From contig NC_067495.1 in assembly GCF_947179515.1 (NCBI RefSeq), positions 30,355,004-30,419,003 of the forward strand: a stretch of DNA of 64,000 bases. The letters run 5' to 3'. The translations under genes and the position numbers were made by a program. Position 1 is the first letter of the stretch. Every line of letters begins with the position of its first letter. Of the stretch, positions 32,367-42,625 are shown one piece after another. The notes beneath the pieces were generated by a model. That model was not told the origin of the DNA. It worked only from the letters and a program-made list of their open reading frames with translations, and made no database searches. Origin of the DNA: Apodemus sylvaticus. Its lineage: Eukaryota; Chordata; Mammalia; Rodentia; Muridae.

Positions 32367-34261
32367 AGTGGCTGGTTATAAAATCAACTCAAGCAAATCA
32401 GTAGCCTTCCTATACTCAAAGGATAAGCAGGCTGAGAAAGAAATTAGGGAACTGACACCCTTCACAATAGCCACAAACAGTATAAAGTACCTTGGGGTGA
32501 CTCATACCAAACATATGAAAGATCTGTATGACAAGAACTTCAAGACTCTGAAGAAGGAAATGGAAGAAGACCTCAAAAAATGGAAATACCTCCCATGTTC
32601 ATGGATCGGCAGGATTAATATAGTTAAAATGGCCATTTTGCCAAAAGCAATATACAGATTCAACGCAATACCCATCAAAATCCCAACTCAATTCTTCACA
32701 GAGTTAGAAAGAGCAATTCTCAAATTCATCTGAAATAACAAAAAACCCAGGATAGCTAAAACTATTCTCAACAAAAGAAATTCTGGGGGAAATCAGTATC
32801 CCTGACCTCAAGCAATACTACAGAGCAATAGTGTTAAAAACTGCATGGTATTGGTACAGTGACAGACAGGCAGATCAATGGAACAGGATTGAAGATCCAG
32901 AAATAAACCCACACACCTATGGCCACTTGATCCTCGACAAAGGAGCTGAAAACATACAATGGAAAAAAGATAGCCTTTTCAACAAATGGTGCTGGTTCAA
33001 CTGGAGGTCAGCATGCAGAAGAATGCAAATTGATCCATCCTTGTCTCCTTGTACTAAGCTCAAATCCAAATGAATCAAGGACCTCCACATAAAGCCAGAC
33101 ACTCTGAGGCTAATAGAAAAGAAACTGGGGAAGACCCTTGAGGACATCAGTACAGGGGGAAAGTTCCTGAACAGAACACCAATAGCATATGCGCTAAGAT
33201 CAAGAATTGACAAATGGGACCTCATAAAATTACAAAGTTTCTATAAAGCAAAGGACACCATCAAAAGGACAAATCGGCAACCAACAAATTGGGAAAAGAT
33301 CTTCACCAACCCTACATCTAACAGAGGGCTAATATCCAATATATACAAAGAACTCAAGAAGTTAGACCCCAGAAAACCAAATAACCCTATTAAAAAATGG
33401 GATACAGAGTTAAACAAAGAATTCTCACCTGAAGAACTTCGGATGGCGGAGAAGCATCTTAAAAAATGCTCAACTTCATTAGTCATCAGCGAAATGCAAA
33501 TCAAAACAACCCTGAGATTTCACCTCACACCAGTCAGAATGGCTAAGATTAAAAACTCAGGAGACAGCAGGTGTTGGCGAGGATATGTAGAAAGAGGAAC
33601 ACTCCTTCACTGCTGGTGGGGTGGCAAACTGGTACAACCACTCTGGAAATCAGTCTGGCGGTTCCTCTGAAAACTGGGCATGTCACTTCTGAAAGATCCT
33701 GCTATACCACTCCTGGGCATACACCCAGAGGATTCCCCAGCATGTAATAAGGATATATGCTCCACTATGTTCATAGCAGCCCTATTTATAATAGCCAGAA
33801 GCTGGAAAGAACCCAGGTATCCCTCAACAGAAGAATGGATGCAAAAAATGTGGTATATATACACAATGGAGTACTATTCAGCCATTAGAAACAATGAATT
33901 CATGAACTTCTTAGTCAAATGGATGGAGCTGGAGAACATCATACTAAGTGAGGTAACCCAGACTCAAAAGGTCAATCATGGTATGCACTCACTAATAAGT
34001 GGATATTAACCTAGAAAACTGGAATACCCAAAACATAATCCACACATCAAATGAGGTACAAGAAGAATGGAGGAGTGGCCCCTGGTTCTGGAAAGACTCA
34101 GTGTAGCAGTATAAGGCAAAACCAGAACAGGGAAGTGGGAAGGGTTGGGTGGGAGAATAGGGGGAGGGAAGAGGGCTTATGGGACTTTCAGGGAAATGGG
34201 GGACCAGAAAAGGGGAAATCATTTGAAATGTAAATAAAAAATATATCAAATAAAAAAAACT
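32367..34261 (+). mobile_element. 5'-truncated L1: ORF2 C-terminal half and 3'UTR
   Basis: It starts inside ORF2 just after the RT core (AGYKINSSKSVAFLYSKDK) and runs to the ORF2 stop near 34,009 (…HSLISGY). A 3'UTR and A-rich tail follow. The frame is broken: a TGA replaces a Trp codon at about 32,731, and at least two shifts or stops follow before 33,443 and at 33,671. The zinc-knuckle-like region and 'IQKMWYIYTMEYYS' are recognisable at 33.57-33.9 kb. A perfect 12-bp TSD bounds the copy. No endonuclease or RT catalytic site. Confidence 0.95.
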
Positions 34262-34561
34262 TTGCTAAATTAATTGAAAAAAGAAGTAGAAAAATTTTAT
34301 GATAGAAGTGAAGATTCATGTGAAAATATTTCTGATAAAATTGTAGAAAAATATGTTAAAATTGAAAATTGTCATGGAAAAATTTTATATAGGTATAATA
34401 ATGGTAGGCATAAAAGTATTCCTATGTTGATTAAAAGTGGAATTATAAACATTTCTGATCAAGTTGAAGATTTACCTGGAAAATATTTCTGATGAAATTC
34501 AAGAAATATATAGAAAAACATGTTAAAATTGACTATTTCATAAAAAAATATACAGATAAAA
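34262..34561 (+). mobile_element. Unnamed ~154-bp tandem-unit element, right part
   Basis: Two more units of the repeat, with shared words 'aaatatttctgat(a/g)aaatt', 'atatatagaaaaacatgtta' and 'ggtaggcataaaagtattcc' (the last also as 'ggtagacataaaaacatt' in the left part). It ends 'cataaaaaaatatacagata' plus 'aaa' immediately before the right TSD copy. Confidence 0.7.
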
Positions 34562-34680
34562 TGAGTTTTTGATCTTAGTCATCTGACTGGTGTGAGGTGG
34601 AATCTCAGGGTTGTTTTGATTTGTATTTCCCTAATAACTAAGGATGCTGAACATTTCTTAAGTTCTTCTTAGCCATTTGA
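34562..34680 (-). mobile_element. Lx-type L1, inverted 5' segment, second part
   Basis: It starts with the right TSD copy and continues the antisense ORF2 interrupted at 32,198 ('gatcttagtcatctgactgg', 'tgtgaggtggaatctcaggg'). It ends at 34,680, where the orientation flips. Confidence 0.85.
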
Positions 34681-35686
34681 GAATAAAGCAATCACAGGAG
34701 GATAGAGAGGGAGGCACCTGGGTGGGAAAGGAAACAGGTAGGGGAAGAGGGTAACCTGATCTGGTATTGGGTGGGGGGAAAGGACTGAAGCCTTGAGGGC
34801 CAGCAGAAGGAATGGAAACAGGCAAACTGGGAGGTGGGAGGTAGGGAGGACCCTCCAGAATGCACCAGAGACCTGGTAAGTGAGAGACTGTCAGGACTCA
34901 AAGGGAGGGACCATAGATGAAATTCCTGACAGTGGGGAGAGGGAACTTGTAGAGTACACCTCCAGCAGAAAGACAGGGCAGCAAGTGGAGGTATGGGGTT
35001 GCCATCCCCCAGTCAAAAACTCTAATCCAGAATTGTTCCTGTCTGAAAGAACTGCAGGGACAAAATTGGAGAAGAGACTGAGGGAAAGGAGGTCCAGTGG
35101 CAGGCCCAAATTGGGATACAGCTCAAAGGGAGGCTCCAAGACCTGACACTATTACTGAGGCTATGGTGTGCTTACAAGATCCTAGCATGGCTGTCCCCTG
35201 AAAGGCCCAACTAGCAGCTGAAAGAGTCAGTTGCAGATATTTACACCCATTAACCATTGGCTAATGGACAGAAGCTGCTGACTCCTCTGGTGGTTGAATT
35301 AGGGAAAGGCTAGAAGAAGCTGAGGAGGAGGGCGACCCCATAGGAAGATCAGCAGTCTCAATTAACCTGGACTCCCGATCACTCAGACACTGAGCCATTG
35401 ACCAGGCTGCATACACCAGCTGATATGAGGCACCTAACACATAGACAGCAGATGGCTGCTGGGTCTGGATTCAGAGAAGATGCACCTAAACCCTCAAGAG
35501 ACTGGAGACCCCAGGGAGTGGAAAATTCTAGTGGGGTTGCGGGTTTGGGGTGGGGACATCCTTGTGGAGATGAGGCAGGGAGGTATGGGATGTGGAACAG
35601 TGGGAGGGTGAACAAGTAGGGGAATAAAGTCTGAACTGTAAAAAAAAATTAAAGAATAAACAAACAAACAAACAAACTGAAAAAAG
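34681..35686 (+). mobile_element. Lx-type L1 3'UTR, direct segment
   Basis: About 1 kb of old rodent L1 (Lx-type) 3'UTR: 'aagcaatcacaggaggatag', 'cagctgaaagagtcagttgc', 'acagaagctgctgactcctc', 'tacaccagctgatatgaggc', 'gaagatgcacctaaaccctc' and 'ggggaataaagtctgaactg', then an A-rich tail with (CAAA)n. It is joined head-to-head with the inverted segment. Confidence 0.85.
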
Positions 35687-35691
35687 AAAGG

Positions 35692-35760
35692 TAAGCCAGA
35701 AAAGTCTCTCCTTCACCAAGTTGCTTTGAACAGTATTTTATTACAGCAACAAAATGTAAA
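35692..35760 (+). mobile_element. Rodent medium-length repeat, right end (split by L1 insertion)
   Basis: 'gtaagccagaaaagtctctc', 'cttcaccaagttgctttgaa' and 'tattacagcaacaaaatgta' form the missing 3' end of the repeat that stops at 31,632. The flanking words AAATGTAA (31,625) and AAAGGTAA (35,687) are a probable 8-bp TSD with one mismatch. Confidence 0.65.
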
Positions 35761-36373
35761 CTAGAATATCTATACATTGTCAACCTACCTAGGTTCTTTC
35801 ATAAGACTGAAAAAACACGCCTATTTCTCAGATTGTACACTGACATATCTTATTGGTGGATAGAGAATTTGAAAACCTTGAATTTATTAAATCTATGTAT
35901 CATTTTTAGAAATATATCAAAATGGACAGACATATCATACTTTATAAAGTAACTCACTCAGTTGTCTGTCAGTGGAATCAGGACCTTTCATGGACATGCC
36001 ATGCTTTATATTTCTAACTCTACAATCACTAATTTTCTCACCAAATGACACGTTAACAAATGAATAGCAGATGTCAGTCACAAATTCCACTTTTGGATTT
36101 CAGTAATGTTCTTGAACTACCTATATTCGGGGGCAATGAAAGGCATATGGAACTAAAATGGGCAAGGAAGCACCTTGATCAGACAGATAGCCACCTAGGT
36201 CTGCTGTGAAACTCTGGAGAGATTGGTTACCACCCAAGGGTAAGCATTTGGTGGTGGGAGCAAAGAAGCTTTGAAATACAGCTCTGTGGTCTACACTAAG
36301 TTATGCAGGACACGGTGTTCCCATGGATACAACCAGCAGTTGCTCTAACTGTCTCCATTATAGTGGCCTGTTT
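35761..36373. other. Unannotated non-coding sequence
   Basis: Nothing recognised. Confidence 0.4.
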
Positions 36374-36388
36374 AGGAGATGTAAAGGA
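36374..36388. repeat. Target-site duplication of the HMGB1 pseudogene, left copy
   Basis: AGGAGATGTAAAGGA, identical to 37,119-37,133. Confidence 0.95.
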
Positions 36389-36640
36389 TTTTCATTTCTC
36401 TTTCATAATGAGCCTTGTCAGCCTTTGCCATATCTTCAAATTTCCCCTTTTCTTTAGCAGACATGGTCTTCCACCTCCCTGGGCACTTCTTGGAGAACTC
36501 TGAGAAGTTGACAGAAGCATCCTGGTGCTTCTTCTTGTGCTCCTCCTGGCAGGCTTGCACAAAGAATGCACATGAGGACAATTTGCCTCTCGGCTTCTCA
36601 GGCTCTCCTCTGCCCAGGTTTAGTTGATTTTCCTCTGTGA
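36389..36640 (-). pseudogene. Hmgb1-ps: HMGB1 processed pseudogene, inverted 5' half
   Basis: On the minus strand the sequence encodes the N-terminus and most of HMG box A of HMGB1, the DNA-bending chromatin protein: SSCAFFVQACQEEHKKKHQD, then SVNFSEFSKKC, then WKTMSAKEKGKFEDMAKADK, ending near residue 75 at 36,389. The normal start codon reads CTG and is preceded by a short 5'UTR remnant (tcaactaaac). No introns are present. The rest of the protein is absent. The orientation is opposite to the 3'UTR that follows, so the copy is a dead cDNA insertion with a 5' inversion. The right edge of the inverted part is not sharp to me (36,620-36,705). Confidence 0.9.
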
Positions 36641-37118
36641 GGCACAGAGTTGCCCAGTGCCCGTCCGGCTCTCGCTTACCCTGGCGCTGTCTCTGTGGAG
36701 CTCAGTGTAAGGCTGTGTAAGATTTGTTTTTAAACTGTACAGTGTCTCTTTTTGTATAGTTAACACACTATCAAATGTGTCTTTAGATAGCCCTGTCCTG
36801 GTGGTATTTTCAGTAGCCACTAACCTTGCCTGGTACAGTCTGGGGGTTGTAAATTGGCATGGAAATTTAAAGCAGGTTCTTGTTGGTACACAGCACAAAT
36901 TACTTATATGGGGACAGTAGTTTTGATTTTTTTTTGTTTTTTTCTTTTGGTTTTATTTTGGGGTTTTATTTTTTCATCTTCAGTTGTCTCTGATGCAGCT
37001 TATACGAAGGTAATTGTTGTTCTGTTAACTGAATACCACTCTGTAATTGCAAAAAAAAAAAAATGCGGCTGTTTTGTTGACATTTTGAATGCTTCTAAGT
37101 AAATACATTTTTTTAAAA
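36641..37118 (+). pseudogene. Hmgb1-ps: HMGB1 processed pseudogene, direct 3'UTR half
   Basis: From about 36,705 the plus strand is the HMGB1 3'UTR ('gtaaggctgtgtaagatttg', 'ttgtatagttaacacactat', 'gtctttagatagccctgtcc', 'gttctgttaactgaatacca', 'gaatgcttctaagtaaatac'), ending in a short A-rich tail. Nothing codes for protein. Coding residues beyond about 75 and the first part of the 3'UTR are missing between the two halves. The GC-rich 36,641-36,705 piece may be 5'UTR or junction sequence. Confidence 0.9.
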
Positions 37119-37133
37119 AGGAGATGTAAAGGA
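37119..37133. repeat. Target-site duplication of the HMGB1 pseudogene, right copy
   Basis: AGGAGATGTAAAGGA, a perfect 15-bp match to the left copy. This proves a single L1-machinery insertion event. Confidence 0.95.
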
Positions 37134-37559
37134 AAAATTATAAAGATGTGAAAGAAATCTAGGTCACTTCCTATTTAAAAAAAGAGAAGAGGAAAAGTTT
37201 TTTTTTTTTTACTATAAATATTCTAAGATTAAAAATAAGAAACTGGTTCATTAATAAGGAAAATGTACCAAAACAAAAGTCTGTGTTAAGAAGAACTATT
37301 CCTCCAATAAAGTATAAATTCTCTCTACAGAATCTTAGCATCCCTATGCCGCCAGACTAACGTGGACATTGGCAGTTGCTGAGGGCTAAGCATTCCTTCA
37401 TCAGAATGTCAAGTTCTAGAACCTTATCTGTGGAATTCACTGGAAATCCAAGTCTGGTACATAGTAAAGGCTCAGGAAACATGCATTAATCCACTAGACT
37501 TCTACTTCTTTCTGAAGCAGCTTTTTCTATTCATGGACATCTAGTGTTTAAATTACTGA
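37134..37559. other. Unannotated non-coding sequence
   Basis: A weak MIR-tail-like phrase ('ctggtacatagtaaaggctc') lies near 37,455. Nothing else recognised. Confidence 0.35.
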
Positions 37560-37757
37560 TATTTATTTTTAGAGCATGTGGGGGTGAGGGGTGTGTATTT
37601 ATGTGTGTGTACAGAGAATCCACTTGTCTCACTCTTGCACACCAGTGTTGGAATCACAGGTATAAGATGCCGTGCCCAGATTTTACATGGGTTCTAGAGA
37701 TCCAAACTTAAACTTGTACAGCAAGCACTTCACTCAACCACCACTCCAGCAAATATT
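37560..37757 (-). mobile_element. Old tRNA-derived B-type SINE (B3-like), antisense
   Basis: The plus strand shows a GT-rich tail at left ('gtgtgtatttatgtgtgtgt'), then 'tgttggaatcacaggtataa', 'tgggttctagagatccaaac' and 'gcaagcacttcactcaacca' plus 'ccactccagc'. This is the reversed head of a B3/B2-class SINE. Confidence 0.6.
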
Positions 37758-37939
37758 GTAAATATTTTAAAACACAGTAATTGTGGTTATTTTTAAAGGA
37801 TCTTTATCTTCTAGAAAGACATTTGATTTGTAGATGTACATTACTGAGGCTCAGTAGTAGGTGGTGATACTCTTCTTTCTGCTCTTATCTGGGTTTAAAA
37901 TTGTTCACAATGAAAAAGAACCATGCACTCAAAAAATTA

Positions 37940-38460
37940 AAAAAGTAGAACCTGAATATGATCTAGCATTCCTACTAGTTGGTGCATACCCAAAGGAAAT
38001 GATATCAATATAGTTAAGAGACACTTATACTCCTGTATTCATTGCAGTGCTATTCACAATAGCCAAGAAATAGAAGCTACTTTAATTGTCAGCTTACAAA
38101 TTCATGGAAAAATATCGTACATATACACCATGGAACATTATTTGACCATAAAAACAAATAAAAATCTTATTATTTGTAACACAGATACAGTAAGAGATCA
38201 CTATGTTAAAGAAAATAATTCAGGAAAACAAAATGGAGAACCTTTTGATCGCACTCATTTGTAGAACATAGCAAAATTGAGCTAATAGTATTTAACAGAA
38301 CTAGGAAAATTAGGAGAGTAGAAAGGCATGGAAAAAGTTAGTCCATGGATACTAAGCAACAGAAATAAATAATAAGTTCTGGTATTCTACCGCATATTAA
38401 AGTGACCATAGATAATAGTAATGTAATATAATATGCATTTCAAAAACAAGCTTAACAAAC
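37940..38460 (+). mobile_element. Ancient L1 (L1M) ORF2 end and 3'UTR
   Basis: 'gcatacccaaaggaaatgat', 'tcattgcagtgctattcaca', 'atagccaagaaatagaagct', 'acatatacaccatggaacat', 'tatttgaccataaaaacaaa' and 'cactcatttgtagaacatag' reproduce the C-terminal ORF2 order of mammal-wide L1M. All frames are destroyed. Confidence 0.75.
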
Positions 38461-38746
38461 AGCTTTTGAATACTGTCACAACAAAGAAATGTGTTTGAAG
38501 AGATAAAGAAAAGCTATTCAAGATTGTTTAATTACAGAATTCATCTGAGTTCTGACTCATTAAAAATTACTGTAAAACTAGGAAAGAGATAATAGTATAT
38601 AGTATTTTCTAAATTAATGTGAACTGAGAGCCTTTTAGAATAGAATTTTATGGAACACTGAAAAATGCTGATTGAGTTTGAGGGCAATTTCGCATCCATA
38701 CTGAGAGCAATTTATAGCTATCCCTATTGGTTAATTTATAGCTCTT

Positions 38747-38850
38747 CCCCCCCCCCCCCCCATTACTGCTGGGATTGAACCTATGTGTACACTAGACAAG
38801 CACTTTCCCACTGAACTATATATACATCAACAGTCCTTAATTTGGAGCTT
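38747..38850 (-). mobile_element. B4/ID-type SINE, antisense, with a 15-C run
   Basis: 'gctgggattgaacctatgtg' and 'agacaagcactttcccactg' plus 'aactatatatacatc' are the reversed ID/B4 head. A poly-C run precedes it at 38,747-38,761. Confidence 0.65.
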
Positions 38851-40354
38851 TCAATCAACACAAAAAATCTAGATTTTTTTATAAAGGCATGTGTCCATCA
38901 TCTCATCAGTCACTGATATGCATTTATTCTTATTCTGCATTTGGTCCAGTGTCTAATGCTCTAAATTGAAATGATGCCATTCATATTGTGCCTCCCTTCA
39001 TCTGAACATTCTAATCTGGGGGACTAGCTGCCTCCAAGGTAACTTTCAGAGAGGCCTTCCTATCATTAAACTCCTCGAGCCATTTGTTTTATGTGACACT
39101 AAAGATCTGATCTTGTTCTGGAATTTGTAATCCTGGCCAGGCATTCCCTGAATTTTCCTGTTACCCAAGAGCCATCTCCAGCTGTCCAGTTCATTCTAGT
39201 CCTGTCTATTTCCCAGAACCTACAAGACTCTCATGTTAATTCTATCTCTTCTCTGTGTCCTCCAAAAGACACTTCTAGCAAAGCCTTTCTCACTTGGGTT
39301 TTCTGTAGTTATTTCACAGATAACAGTCTCTGCATCTCCCAATCATTATTTTCAGCCATAAATAGCTATCTGGTGAAATTTGTTGGTTAGACCTGTTTAC
39401 CTTCAGTTTCTGTGTGCCTTCCCAGTATCAAGTCAGAAACAGAACCAGAGAACTGGTATAAATACCTTATAAATTTTCCTATCAAAATATTAAAGTAGAG
39501 GAGGCCTTAGTGAATCCATTTGGCTGAACCCTAATTATTTCCCTATCAGTGAGTATTTCTTGGTTAAATAATATTCTGGGGTTGTTTTATAGGATACCAA
39601 GTATTTGTCCTTGTAGGGACTTTTTATTCAGAAAATCTTATATTGTAGTATATATTTAAATAGTTAGGCTCAAGTTATGTATATTTAATTAAAGATAATA
39701 ATAGGAAAGAATTCCAGATTTATTTTCATAAATTTTTATTGAAAATTTTACTTAGAAATTATTTAAATATACATACAAATGAAAACCTAATGTTCATATA
39801 TTTGCTCTAAAATGTACTGTCAGTCCCAATTGAACATAAAAATATCAGGTGGTTAAAATATTGAGTTCTTTCATTTTTCCCTCATGATTTATAGATATAA
39901 ATTTCTCCCTCGAGGCAGAAAAAAATCAAAGAAATGGATGCATTAAATATGAGTTAATAAGCCATTAGGAAAATATGAGTTGAGACAACTGAGTCAAGAA
40001 ATGGGACTTCAAGAAAATAAAATGAGATTTGAATGAATCCAAAGATTGAAAGGATTAAAGAAAGTATGGCAATAATATTTTCAGGTCTAATAATAAGAGA
40101 TTACAGTTAGCTTTAAATGAAGTGGCAGGTACATTGTTTTAGAATTCAGGAGGGAATAAGTAAAATGATTACCATGCAGGAGTGCCAAAAATCTAAAGTA
40201 AGAAGAAAGGCAGCTAGTCATGTATTTGTTCCCTAAGGAAACACACTAGGAAAATACACACAGACAGAAAGACTCTGAGTATGTTCAGTAACGTGGGGAA
40301 GGAAGCTCCTTATTTGCTCCATAGTAGCAATCATATTTAATATGACTTTATGAT
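38851..40354. other. Unannotated non-coding sequence, 1.5 kb
   Basis: No coding frame and no repeat I can name. AT-rich between 39,600 and 39,960. Confidence 0.4.
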
Positions 40355-40440
40355 CCTTTGTGGTACTGAGTGTTGAAACATACATCCTTGCACATGCTAA
40401 GCAAGCACTCCACCACTGAATTGTGTCACTGGCCCTAAGA
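40355..40440 (-). mobile_element. B4/ID-type SINE head, antisense
   Basis: 'gtactgagtgttgaaacata' and 'gctaagcaagcactccacca' plus 'ctgaattgtgtcactggccc' are the reversed ID/B4 head. Confidence 0.65.
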
Positions 40441-40496
40441 ACAGTTTATAATATGATCTCAAGAAGGGCATTTTCACCTGAGCTACAATATATGGA

Positions 40497-40523
40497 AACA
40501 CACACACACACACACACACACAT

Positions 40524-40572
<49 letters not shown>
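40497..40572. repeat. (CA)n(GA)n compound microsatellite
   Basis: About 44 bases of CA (one TA interruption) switch to about 32 bases of GA. Confidence 0.97.
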
Positions 40573-40574
<2 letters not shown>

Positions 40575-40969
40575 CATTCTATCATTCTATAAATTCTTAT
40601 ACTATAAAGAACTCTAATACAAATGACCCCAAGGAATTCCCCATATTTTCGTTCATCACCTCAATCAATTATAAATAACTCATTTGTTTCCTTATTGGGA
40701 TAACTCCTGGTAAATTGGGGGAGAAGATAGAGGTTATTGAAAACATCAAATTCTTAAGTAAAAAGCTCTATTCCTATTGATTACATTAGATTCCTACCAG
40801 AATTTCCTCATCATTTGGTTCTTGATTGGGAGTTAGAAAACGTCTGTAAAAGGTTAGTGCATCAGGTGAAAAAAGAGATGCAAAAGATGTCAATATGCTG
40901 ATCCCCAGAGCCTATATTGAGTGTTTCAATTCATGACTATGATATGTGCTTCCATTTATTTGGGCCTCC
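40573..40969. other. Unannotated non-coding sequence
   Basis: Nothing recognised. Confidence 0.4.
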
Positions 40970-41515
40970 CTTGATTTCATATAACACCACATTGTAATTT
41001 TTAACCAGTAAATCTTGCTTATGTTTTGTTACATTTATATATTGAAGCTTTTTTGGTGTGATAATACAGAGTTTAACATGTCTGCTCTCTCCTGTTCTTT
41101 GTAATTATATAGAAACATAATTTATCTTTATGTGTTGAGTTTATATTCTATGATCTTGTACTCAGTTACTGGGGATTTGGGGGGTTCTTTAGGATTTTTG
41201 TTATTGCAGACAATCATGTTCTCAGAAAAAATTCTGCCTCTTCCCCAATCCATGTGCCCTTTATTTCTTTATCCTTTCTTATTGCTGTTGTCAGAATCTC
41301 CAGGGTTATGATGAATAAGAGGCATTAATCTGGCTACCAGTCTGAGCGAGGAAGCACTCAGTTTTTCTTCCATCAAGTGTGATGCTCTGTTTGTGGCTTT
41401 CATGCATGCCCTTTATCAATCTAAGATGTCCCCTGTGCTTCCTTTTAACCATCCTTCAGAGTTTGTTTTTCTGATCACCTCTTTTAATGAGGTATGCACT
41501 CATTGTTCTCTTACA
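40970..41515 (-). mobile_element. Ancient L1 (L1M) ORF2 fragment, antisense
   Basis: 'tatctttatgtgttgagttt', 'cttgtactcagttactgggg', 'tctttaggatttttgttatt', 'ccctttatttctttatcctt', 'ctccagggttatgatgaata' and 'agtgtgatgctctgtttgtg' match the reversed RT-region order of mammal-wide L1. It corresponds to the part of ORF2 that the younger copy holds at 44.2-44.5 kb. Confidence 0.65.
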
Positions 41516-41810
41516 AGCCACCTCCCAAATTGTCTACATTTCCTTTGGCTGTATAAGTAATTTTGAAAGATATAGCTGTTCTGAAAACCATAGTATAGGG
41601 TAAAAACATCAAATAAACAATCCTACTAATAAAGAGGCTGAGATAGGAGAAGCATGATTTCAAGACCATTATGTGTCCACAGCAAGACACTGTCATGTAC
41701 AAAGAAGCAGAAAGTGTATATGGATTGTACAATATTGCAACTATTTCTCCAATTACCAAATTAGAGAGACCACTGGGTGACAGCCAACAAATTTCTAATT
41801 CATCAATCGA
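41516..41810. other. Unannotated non-coding sequence
   Basis: Chance frames only. 'gaggctgagataggagaagc' near 41,635 could be a B1 relic. Confidence 0.3.
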
Positions 41811-42364
41811 TGTGTTGGTAATATTAATTTTCATATTAAGAGATATTAAGGAAAACTGATTGTTACTTCTTGTTATTTTATTGTTAGAGGTGGAATTATA
41901 TTTGTGTGGATTTGTTGAAAGATTACTTTCTTGCTTTTTCTATTGTGTAGTTTCCCTCCTTGTGTTGGTGTTTGTCATCTAGACTCCTTTGTCAGGCTGG
42001 ATTTGTGTAAAGATATTGTATAAATTTGGTTTTATCATGGAATATCTGGATTTCTCCATCTATGGTAATTGAGACATTTGCTGGGTATAGTAGCCTGGGC
42101 TTGCATTTGTGTTCTCTTAGGGTCTGTATGAGGTCTGCCCAGGATCTTCTAGCTTTCATAGTCTCTGGTGAGAAGTCTGGTGTAATTCTGATAGGTCTTC
42201 CTTTATATGTTACTTGCCCTTTTACCCTTACTGCTTTTAATAGTCTTTCTTTGTTTAGTGCATTTGGTGTTTTGATTATTAAGTGACAGGAGGAATTTCA
42301 TTTCTGGTCCAGTCTATTTGGAGTTCTGTAGGCTTCTTTTATGTTCGTGGGTATCTCTTTCTTT
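41811..42364 (-). mobile_element. Older L1, antisense: ORF2 start and C-terminal ORF1 (left part)
   Basis: It parallels 46,400-46,935 of the younger L1 in order: 'agagatattaaggaaaactg', 'gctttttctattgtgtagtt', 'ggtctgcccaggatcttcta' and 'tctgataggtcttcctttat'. It is about 10% or more diverged by eye. It stops at the probable TSD at 42,351-42,364 and resumes at 48,317. Its left edge has no A-tail, so it is a truncated relic. Confidence 0.85.
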
Positions 42365-42625
42365 TTTTATATATATTTTTATTTTCTATATTCTTTGTTT
42401 ACATTCCAAATGATTTCCCCTTTCCCAGATCCCCCCTCCCCATATGTCCCATAAACGTTCTTCTCTCCATCCATTCTCCAATCACCTCCCTCCTTTTTCT
42501 CTGTCCTTAGATTCCCTTCCAATGCTAGATCAATCCTTTCCAGGATCAGGACCCTCTCCATACTTCTTCATGGGAGTCATTTATTATGCAATTTGTGCCT
42601 TGGGTATTCAGGGCTTCTGGGCTAA
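42365..42625 (-). other. L1 3'UTR and A-rich tail
   Basis: Short 3'UTR with a purine-rich (on minus) G-tract region near 42,420-42,440, ending in an A-rich tail (T-rich on plus) at 42,361-42,410. The same 3'UTR is at 7.58-7.85 and 53.43-53.70 kb. Confidence 0.85.

Noticed and set aside
36372..36581. Functional HMG-box protein
   Set aside because: Only ~70 residues of box A, start codon lost, inverted relative to its own 3'UTR and flanked by a TSD: a processed pseudogene.
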